Source: Guillardia theta CCMP2712
Taxonomy: Eukaryota > Cryptophyceae > Pyrenomonadales > Geminigeraceae
Direction of reading: 5' to 3'
Length of the DNA: 61,163 nt
NCBI RefSeq assembly: GCF_000315625.1
Contig: NW_005434608.1
Span: 254,018 to 315,180 of the forward strand
Below the pieces are notes generated by a model. That model saw only the letters and a list, made by a program, of their open reading frames with translations, had not been told where the DNA came from and did no database searches. This document shows positions 52,796 to 61,163 of this stretch, one piece after another. Both the position numbers and the translations under genes were made by a program. The stretch's first letter is position 1. Each line of letters begins with the position of its first letter.

Positions 52796-54758
52796 AGGGG
52801 GAACAGGAGCACACGGCGTCAGAGGGGAGGTGTAAGCACATGTGTGGCGGGCGTGAGCGTGGGCGTGAGTGTGGGGAGGAAAGAGGTGTGCCTTTATCGA
52901 CTTGTTGCCGTGTTTGTGAGGTTTTAACCACAGAGTGGTGCCATGAGGAGCTGACAGCACCAACCCTTATGAATGCCTGGAGAAAAGGGGGGGTGGGGTG
53001 GAAGTCTGCTCTAGTCGAAATCATCAACAGAGCTCATTTCAGTGTAAATCTCTTCCCTGCGCTCATGCGGAATGCACGGCAGTGGCGATCCAGAGGCCCT
53101 TTTAGGGAGGCTATTCCGGTGAGCCTGGTCAGCAGGCCCGACAGTCACGGGGTGAGTGTGCAGTGGTTACGCCGGAGGAGGCACGGACAGAGGGGTGGTT
53201 GGATTAACTGGAAGGTTTCTGGAAAGGTGTCAGGCCCGACAGTCACGAGGTGAGTGTTTAGCGGTGGTTACAGTTACATCAAAAGACTGATAAAGCTCAG
53301 CTGGCCGGTGACGAGACAGCGGATGAAAAGAACTGATTTCCTGTACAGCTCATTCCCTGCGCCCCTTTAAGGTCAGCTGGTCACGTGGGTAGTTAAGACC
53401 GAAATCCATTCAGTCAATAGGGGGCTTATGGGCGCCAGAGACCTTAGACCTTAGGATTAGCTGTCCTTGCCGTTACACGGCGGTTTTAACCTTAGTCTGA
53501 TTTTGAGACGTTGTGATATAGGGAAAAAGCAATCGAGTTTTCTTCTAAAATCACTCAATAATTTGTACCATGACCTTAACTTTTAGAGTTTTATTCTCTT
53601 TTTATTTCATTTTTGGAAGTGTTGGATTAGTAGTGAAACTGAAATGTTTGTGCAGAACGAGCGCTTGCAAGGTGTGTGAGATGTTAGCTTATGCTGTTGT
53701 AGGTGATGTTGCAAGCAAGTACAAGCATGATGAAGAACAGCTTAATGCATACGAGGTGTTGCATGGTCCAATTATATTACTCATGTTCTAATTACAATGA
53801 ACACAGGAATAAAGAAGGGGAAAACTGCAAAACTGCTCGGATGCACCGCTTCAATACCATCGGCCCTCTAGCGCTCTGATAGCTCTGATTATTCTTGTCC
53901 TGCTCACATCTACTTTCCCCGATATTTGTCTTCTACTCAATCTTACCCCGCCTCGACACGAGCTTCACACCATCAGCCCTGTCGAGAAGGAGGGAAAAGT
54001 CTGGACTTGGTGCTGAACTCAATCATGCAAGCACGATCAAGGCTAGGAACAGGAGACTCGAGTGTACGATAGATATCAGTATCCAGATGTTCGTGTAGAT
54101 CTGATCGATGTATATCTGCCTGTGGAGAAATAAACTTTCATTCATCACCCATAGCAAAAAAATTAACTTGATGTCACTGATACATTGAGAGAATGGAGAC
54201 ACTCAAATGATTGTGGTGAGAAATCTTGCGATCAGGAGGCTTCACAACAGCGATGATGATGATGATGTTTATGATGATGATGATGTTTATGATGATGATG
54301 ATGGAGCTGATGATGATGGCGACGACGACGAGGACGATGACGATGATGATGACATATCTGTAGAAAGAATCTCACTGACTCTAGTCTCTCTAATTTAGCT
54401 AAAAAATGGAGTCATTTCTTTTACTTAAAGTTGAGTAAACGTATATAGTTGAGTAAACGTTCAAAATGCAGGAAGCACAATGGTGGAGCAACGATCGGGC
54501 GCCGCCCTACAGCAAGGATGATGGTGTGCTACATCAGATCATGTCTTAGGATCATTCTAGGCATAGTTGTACATTACCATCATCAGCTCCATTCTACAGA
54601 TATGTAGTCACCGCGAGCCAGGTAGCCAGAGCCTCAAGTGATCGTCTCCCCTCTCCCAGCTATAGCCTCACCTATAAATTCATCGACGATAAAGCAGCTC
54701 GTCTGACACGAATAGGGCTCTCTCCTCCACCCCCTCCACCGTCACTCTGGCCTTCGAA
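52796..54758. other. Intergenic; direct repeat and GAT-rich microsatellite
   Basis: A direct repeat containing AGGCCCGACAGTCACG occurs at about 53132 and 53232, each followed by GGTGAGTGT and GTGGTTAC. A GATGAT-rich tract spans about 54253-54358. A 73-codon ORF at 53570-53791 (start ATG 53570, hydrophobic first 25 residues) has no other support. Nothing else is seen. Confidence 0.45.
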
Positions 54759-57700
54759 ATGCCCTGGAGCTGCTTACGATGCAAGGCAAGAAAGCCTTCA
54801 GGCTGCTCAATGCCCCATACTCCATTATCCTTGTCGTGTACTCACACCTACATGCTTCTCGTGTGCTTACAGCTATATGCTTCTCGTGTGCTTACACCTG
54901 TATGGCGCTTCTCGTGTGCTTATACCTATATGCTTCTCGTGTACTGGTGCCTTACAAGTCCATCATATCAGATCACAGTCGCTTTCTGTACAGAGGAAAG
55001 CTCGAAATGTGTAAGTTGTCAAACATCCCTTTGAGTTCTGCATCTGATTTGACCTCTCATGGTGTTCACTTCAAAACGCCTAATCCCATGTTCGTAAGGC
55101 GGTGAGCGTACAAGTTTGTTGCAGACGATTGAATGATTTGAACTTTGCATATGCTTTTGATTTCTCATGCGGATAACATGAATAGTATGTGAGTATCGCA
55201 GGAGCTGTCGTAATGACAGATGGATGTTTCTGACATTTGGTTCGGTTTGAATTCACATCTATCACTAATGGACGAGCCGGGTTGATAGTTTGTGAGTGTA
55301 TGACAAAGAAGTGAAGACTGATCAGCATGACTTGATTCCCAGGCAACTTTCGACGATGGAGGCGATGGTAGGTGCAGAATTTGTTCCAAGGATGTCAGGT
55401 ATCATCGCGCGGAGTTCAAAGTCTGCGACGTAAGAAAGAACCTTCTATTTACTTCTATCGATTTGATAGGACTCGCTCTATACAGATCTGCATACAAATC
55501 TATTTCTGAAAAGACTTTTGCAGACCACCTACAAGAAATCGTGGTTCAGTTCGAGGTGTATGATGTGCTCGAAACCTCAGAAGGACCATGACTCCTGCTT
55601 TGGGATCTGCAACGTAAGTAAATTCTTGTTTTGAGGAGGACGAATCGCCTACTCAATCAATCCAACAGCATGATTTGATTGAACGATGATTGCACAGGCT
55701 GTAAGCACAAGTCCTTTCTCTGAAGATAACGACTAATTGACATCAATTTGCTGAATTTTCTGACTCGCGGCTTGGCTGGCGCGGTTGCCGGGCTGGATAG
55801 GAGGTAAGCGTCTTTCGATTTGATGAAGTCAAACGATTCTTTTACTGCTCGCCTTGCTCTCTGTTGATAGAATGAGTTGACAATTGAATTTTAAAGCGTG
55901 TAAGTACCTCATGTACCAATGAAGCGATCGACCCGTCTGACTCGCTCCCTTCTGAACATCTCTGGGGTCTTGGACTCTCTCGATGAAGAATGTAAGAGGC
56001 CAATGAAATGATCGAATACACATCAGATGATTTCATGTTTCATACTGATTAGGCAACATTTAAACCTGGAGAAGAAGGGAAGTGCATGATCTGTTCCAAG
56101 CTTGAGAAGTATCATTACCAAAACAAAAGATACTGTAACGTGAGAGAAATTTCTCATGTATGAAAGTTTCTGATATTGATTTCGCACTCTATCCAAAATT
56201 GCGGCTTGGTTGACCCTCAACGGTGATTACAGGAGGTCAGTTCCCTCTGATTTGATCCCCTCTAAAATTAAACATTCATCTTTTTTCTATGTACGCTTTT
56301 CGCATGTGACCACGTTTTGCACGGGACTGAATAGCATGTGAGTCTCCCTCAAACGATTGTCGTTGAATTGTTCACACTGTACTGACTTGTTCTTCTGCAT
56401 GTTGCATCTGTGATGGAATAGACGGTAAGAATCTTTTCGTCTGCACCGTACCTGCACTGAGATAGCAATGTTTTCTGTTGGTTCATTTCCTCTTGGGAGC
56501 TTTGTGGGGCTTTCAGAATGTAAGAGTGATCAGAACGCATGTTGCGTGATCGATCTGACTTGATGCTCATTTGATTTTGTTTCAATGATCTCGCTTACAT
56601 CGAACGATTGGAACACCGTGCAGTCTGTAAGAATCTTCATCAATGTTACATGTGTGATAAAGCTGACGTTGAATCTTGTTGTGTCACGCGCAATCTCAAT
56701 GCTGCTGGACAGTACGTAAGTTGCGATGGATGTGATTGTCTCAGATGTCAGTATTTCTGATATTTTCTTGTTTCCTCGCGGATCTTGTTGCTACTGGACG
56801 TGCTGGGACTTGGAAGTGCGTGAGTACCAGATGAAGCCACATGACTGGAGTTTGGTGCTTCTGACATTGATTTTCTATGCTGTTTCTACTCTTAAACGGG
56901 CTGGACTTCTGTGTTCTGATAGTATGTAAGGGTCATGGAGTGTTGCTCAACAAAAACTGACATTTTTCTCTCCTTCGTCATTCAAACGGATTGATTGTCC
57001 TTAGTGCTGTGTAAGAAATGCCTTGTACTGTTCTTTATGAATCTCCTCTGAAGTCTTTTTTGTTGAATGTGGGATTTTAAACAACCTCATCAGAACGTAA
57101 GTTGACAAACATTCCTCAAGAAACATATCTAACATTGCATTCCAAACAACCTTCGTTTCAGTGCGCCAAGGCTCGGGGATGGCAAGAGTACGATCAGGTG
57201 GAAAGACTTGATCAGAGCCAAGTTCGTACTGATCTGACTGATGGACCTTGTAGTACGGATGCAAGCACTGCAGGGAGCGACCTGGAGAAGGCGACGTGGA
57301 GCAGGAAGGCGAAGGGAAAGATCAAGGGGAGAGGATGCCGAAGAATGAAGAGGGGGAGAGAAATCAGGAGGAGGAGCAAAAATTGAGAGAATCAAATGAC
57401 CGAAAGGAAAGAGCTTGGGAGGAAAGACCCGGGGAAAGAGACCGGCAGCTTGGAAATGTGGCCAAAGAATCAGATCATTGGAATCTGCGATTAGACGAGT
57501 TACGCAAGGAGAGAGAAGCAGAGGAGCAGCGACGGAGGGAGAAAGCCAGCAAGCGAGATCTCGTCTCTCAACAGGTGGAGCAAGTTAGTTCAGGTGCGTT
57601 GGGTTTGACGTCTCTTGCATCTCAGGTGGGCGGCATAAAGCAGGTAGACTTTTGGCAGTTCACTGGGATGCGGCAAGTCGGCTCGGGGTCCTTCAAGCTC

Positions 57701-58747
57701 GTCTACAAGGCCCGTTGGCTACAGAGCCAGAGGGAGAGCCAGGTCGTGGCGATCCTCCGAATCCGAGGAAGCGGATCCTTTGGGAACAACGAGGAGTTCG
57801 AGAAGGAGTTGCAAATCTTTCAGCAGCTCGGCCGCCATCCCAACCTCTTGCGCCTACTCGCTGTCACCATCGATCCGGCCTCTGGCGACAGCTGCCTCGT
57901 CACAGAGTTCGCGCCCAAGGGTTCTCTCGATATCATGCTGTCCGAGTTCGCCGAGAAGCAGGAAGCTGTCAGCCTGCTTGTGCAGCTGCAGGTGGCGAAG
58001 CAGATCTGCGACGGGATGGTACAGCTCTCGCTGCATGACGTTGTGCATCGAGACCTGGCAACGAGGAACGTGCTTGTCTTCAGCCTCGACGTGCGCGATC
58101 ATCTCGGTGTCTGCGTCAAGATCGCTGACTACGGGCTTTCCATCGTCGCCTCCCGAAGGCAAGGAGAGGGTCAGGGAGCGAGCGTCAGCACAGCAGGGAC
58201 GGCAGCTCGGCCGGTAAGGTGGATGGCGCCTGAGAGCATCAGGAGGAGGCAGTACTCGGAGAAGAGCGACGTGTGGTCCTTCGGCGTTACCATGTGGGAG
58301 ATCTGGACGCATGCTGAAGTCCCTTACGGCGCTTGCACTGATGACGCGGCGCTGGGATGGAAGGTGGTGGAGGGAGAGCGGCTTCCTCCTCCTCCAGATT
58401 GTCCTGCGGCAGTCTACACCATCATGCGGGAATGTTGGAGGGAGAATAAGCACGAGCGTCCGAGCTTCAGAGATTTGCAGCGAAAGCTCCAAGAGCAGTA
58501 TGATGAAGCTGTCGCACGGCGATCGAGACAGGGAGAGCCCAGGGAGTGGGAGCGGGAAGCAGAGCAAGGCGGAGAGTCTGAGCAAGTAGGAGTGCAGCAC
58601 TGCGTCATCTGCTTGGAAGGGAGGGCTGACTGGGCGCTGGTTCCCTGCGGTCACAAGTGTCTCTGTCAAGTCTGCCAGGAGGGAGCGGCGGAGAGGCCAT
58701 GCCCGATGTGTCGCTCCATTCCCAGCAGCGTCTGTAAGATTTACTAG
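54759..58747 (+). CDS. Atypical protein kinase with RING finger and Cys/His repeats encoded by micro-exons
   Basis: The large exon 57254-58747 holds a Glu/Arg-rich coiled region, a kinase domain (VGSGSFKLVYKA glycine loop; HRDLATRNVLV catalytic loop; DYGLS in place of DFG; RWMAPES; SDVWSFGVTMWEIW) and a C-terminal RING (CVICLEG, CGHKCLCQVC, CPMC). The beta-3 VAIK motif reads VAIL, so the usual ATP-anchoring Lys is absent. Upstream, exons 55343-55429, 55524-55613 and 56053-56139 each encode one Cys/His repeat (RCRICSKDVRYHR, RCMMCSKPQKDHD, KCMICSKLEKYHY), and between them lie 16 three-base exons and one six-base exon, all phase 0. Exon 57162-57197 joins to 57254. The start at 54759 (MPWSCLRCK, then a GC donor) is tentative. 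The total is about 629 aa. The kinase/RING is secure; use of the micro-exons is inferred. Confidence 0.75.
54846..54945. repeat. Minisatellite with TATATGCTTCTCGTGTGCT core
   Basis: Four imperfect copies of a 25-29-bp unit with the core ATGCTTCTCGTGTGCTTACA lie in the putative first intron of the kinase-RING gene. Confidence 0.85.
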
Positions 58748-58861
58748 AGGGACTCTAACGGTCCTGTAAGAAGGCCCAAGGCTTCGACGCTCACAGGCTG
58801 ACCCTCTTGTTGTCCTCGTACTGATTTTTAACTGAACTTTGAGTATATGACTGGTTGTTGT

Positions 58862-59030
58862 TCCGAGTTGAGCCACTGACGGGCCGCCGGGACCAGCCCG
58901 GCGGCCCCTCGGCGGAGTTTCCGAACTTCGGAACTGAGTTCCGGCCCGGGTCACCGAGTCGCGCCGGGCCCGGGGCCTTTCAAAGTTTCCGGCCGCCCGG
59001 CAGGGGTTGGCCCAAAGGAGAGGGCAGCTG
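58862..59030. repeat. GC-rich dispersed repeat, copy 5
   Basis: CCGCCGGGACC, GGCCCGGGTCACCGAGTCG and GCCGGGCCCGGGGCC words with an internal AACTGAGTTCC. It lies between the kinase-RING stop (58747) and the next gene. Confidence 0.6.
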
Positions 59031-59294
59031 CACCGGTGTAAACTACGGTTATGTGTTTACTGAAAGGGGGTAGGGTGGTACAGGGTGGGCGTAGGGAAAG
59101 GGAATGGGGAAGAATAAAATGAGGAGGCCTTGTTTGAGGGAAATTTCCTACAGTTACATGCGAACTAGGAAAGGAAATGATTGGGTGGAATGTAAGAATC
59201 ATGAAAAGGGGAGTTGCGAATGAACAAGAAGAATCTTGATCAACCCCTCCCTTGACCAGTTCGTCAAAAAGTACCGGGGTTCAGCTGTCCAAAG

Positions 59295-61163
59295 ATGAAT
59301 GTGCTACGATGGCTCGTGTTGATGCTCTGTTTCATGTTGAGTACAAGCCTCTGGGGATCTCAAGACGACCATCCGCTGCAGCAGAGAACGTGGCATCCAG
59401 TCAGAGCGCATGAAGGGGAGGAGAGGTCAGGTGGGAGGTCCACTGGGAGGTCCACCATTGAACCGCCGCAGCTGCTGTCGGACATGGATTCGGTTTCTTA
59501 CACCATGTTCACCGACGGGATCAGAGTGACCATGTCGCACCCTCAGGGACTCACCATCTTGTACTCCGTCTCCCCATCTCCAGACCCGGACTGCAACTTT
59601 CAAGGCCAGCGAGTGGGGCAGGAGTACTCGGGGCCGTTCGAAGTGTGTATCGATCCTCCTCTCAGCGTGGTACGAGCAGTTGCGTGCGATTTCACGAGCG
59701 ACGTACAGTCGTCTGTTGCAGAGCTGAAACTCTCCACCTCTCAGGTCCACCCGCCCCTGCCCAACAGACCGATCCTGCACACCCTCCAGCCCGGCAGCTG
59801 CTCGCTCAAGGATGGGTTGGAAGAGTGCAGTATCCCGAGAGGAGCGGAGGAGCTGAAGCTGCTGGTCATGACGACGGACTTCGAGTGCAACAACGCCAAG
59901 TTCGTGACTGCGCTGGACTGCGAGCAGAACGAGTTCCAGTGGGTCCCTATGAGACAGTGCGAGACAGCCAGCACGCTGCGTCCTTGCATCGAGATCTTCT
60001 ACACGACCGATGGATCGGACCCGACCAACTCCTCCTCGAGGAAGATTTACGATATCTCCATGGGCATTTCGCTGCGAGAGGGAAGGGCAGAGGTGAGAGC
60101 GGTCACGCTGAGGGATCGGAGGAGGTACGACGAGCAGACTTGTCGTTGCTGCTGCTCAGCCACCTCCTGCTCCGTGGCTGGTCCCGTAGCAACGAAGATC
60201 CTGGAAGTGAAGCTCTCTCCTCAGAGCCGCAACCCCCTCCTTGGCAGTCCTGACGTTCGCTTCCTCGTTGGGACCCCGTTTGCTGTGTTTGAGTCGCAGT
60301 ACTACAGTGAGAGGTTGAGGTGGAGGACGAAGGCCGCGGACGCCCTAGGGCTCTTCAATCAGGAGATGGGGGACTGGAGGAGGATAAAGGGAGTGTGCAT
60401 CTGCTCGCAGGAGGTGGGCTGCCTCGATCCGGGGATCGCGTTGGGCAACAGCATGGAGAGCGCGCTGGGGAGTGAGATCTGCTTTCACGCTCGAGAGGGA
60501 GGAAACAAGACGGAAGTCTCTTTCTTCATCACCTCCGCTGGTATGTGCACCAGCGGCTCCTCTCGAGATACCTGCATCTCCAACTCCTCCTGCGGTATGA
60601 GCGGACTGTGCGACTTGAAGCCTACGTCATGGCTCCTTGCTTATGCCCGACTCCAGGTTATCCTCCTTCTTCCTCTCTCCTCTCTTCTTCCTCCACTCTC
60701 CTCTCTCTTCTGTTCTCGCTGCCCCTGCTTCTGCTCCTCACATTTCAGTGCAGAACCGTGACAAGGAGACGATGGACAAGTTGCGGCTTATGGATGTCGA
60801 GCAGGCGGAGGTGACGGAGCATCTCGATCTCTCAGCTGTGGAGCAGGAGCTTGGTCTAGCCAACAACTCTGTGCTCTCTCTCGCTAGCTTCTTTGCCGCC
60901 CTCCTCCTCGTGTCTGCCTGCGTGTATGCCGGAAGGAGGTGGTGGAGGACGAAGTGCTTGAACTTGGGGCCAGCGATCCGGTCGAGGGGACGAGCAGTGG
61001 TGGCGAGTGTGTCGAGGAGTCGCGAGCAGAAGCGACTGAAACGTCACGCCCAGTTCACTAGGATGCAGGAGAGCGCAGAAATGCTGTCGCAGCACTCGGC
61101 AAGCGAGAGCACGGAGGACGGGTACCCAGTGGGGGAAGAGAACGGGTCCTCCTCGCTGTGGGC
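59295..61163 (+). CDS. Type I membrane protein with chitobiase C-terminal-like segment (3' end outside window)
   Basis: ATG 59295 gives a signal peptide (VLRWLVLMLCFMLSTSLWG). Exon 1 runs to 60656; exon 2 starts at 60754 (acceptor gtgcag chosen because it keeps phase: YARLQ|NRDKETMD). The ectodomain is Cys-rich. Near residues 235-250 IFYTTDGSDPTNSSS matches the YTTDGSDP signature of chitobiase/beta-hexosaminidase C-terminal-like (CHB_HEX_C) beta-sandwich domains, and a related ILYSVSPSPDP occurs near residue 95. A transmembrane helix (SLASFFAALLLVSACVYAG) at about 60880-60940 precedes a basic cytoplasmic tail (GRRWWRTK, REQKRLKRH) that is still open at 61163. A cell-surface role is inferred; ligand unknown. 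Confidence 0.7.

Overview
This window is nuclear DNA of a eukaryote, most likely a unicellular alga. Genes are split by short GT-AG introns, mostly 45-105 bp. Coding GC is roughly 50-55 %. Genes are packed tail-to-tail on both strands, and microsatellites and minisatellites are abundant. At least one protein (18945..21032), and possibly a second (21318..22869), begins with an ER-type signal peptide followed by a basic transit-like stretch, as expected for a plastid acquired by secondary endosymbiosis. A cryptophyte such as Guillardia fits best, but the organism is inferred from style, not proven. Where I could trace them, splice models were checked by hand for reading phase; several close perfectly (HERC-like ligase 4185 aa, eRF1 methyltransferase 212 aa, CKS 114 aa, GNAT-TadA 405 aa).

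Layout. 0-2.3 kb: a 5'-truncated plus-strand gene around a minus-strand NASP-like TPR gene. 2.3-6.5 kb: a GC-rich dispersed repeat, a fragmented plus-strand gene of RCC1-like CWG repeats, and a 22/23-bp minisatellite. 7.1-10.1 kb: a CKS1 cell-cycle gene (+) tail-to-tail with an intronless nicastrin (-). 11.4-13.2 kb: an unknown ORF (+) and the eRF1 methyltransferase N6AMT1/HEMK2 (-). 14.4-18.5 kb: an unknown multi-exon gene (+) tail-to-tail with a CS-domain protein (-). 18.9-22.9 kb: a plastid-targeted indole-glycerol-phosphate-synthase-like protein lacking its catalytic residues, then a GNAT acetyltransferase fused to a TadA-type tRNA adenosine deaminase. 22.9-37.2 kb: one giant minus-strand HECT ubiquitin ligase with an RCC1 propeller, DOC and UBA modules, in 11 exons. 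38.6-40.3 kb: a secreted GCC2/GCC3-type Cys-rich protein. 42.5-49.3 kb: a coiled-coil/EF-hand gene full of CTCCTG repeats and containing a 100-N assembly gap. 49.9-51.1 kb: a coiled-coil gene with an apparent one-base frameshift. 54.8-58.7 kb: a kinase-RING gene. 59.3 kb to the end: a type I membrane protein with a chitobiase-like domain, running off the window.

The most unusual element is the 5' half of the kinase-RING gene (54.99-57.16 kb). It holds 16 candidate exons of exactly three nucleotides and one of six. Each lies between an AG acceptor and a GTRAG-type donor, spaced about every 80-105 bp and all in phase 0. They are interleaved with 87-90-nt exons that each encode one copy of a Cys/His repeat. 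This looks like a codon-by-codon micro-exon gene built by tandem duplication.
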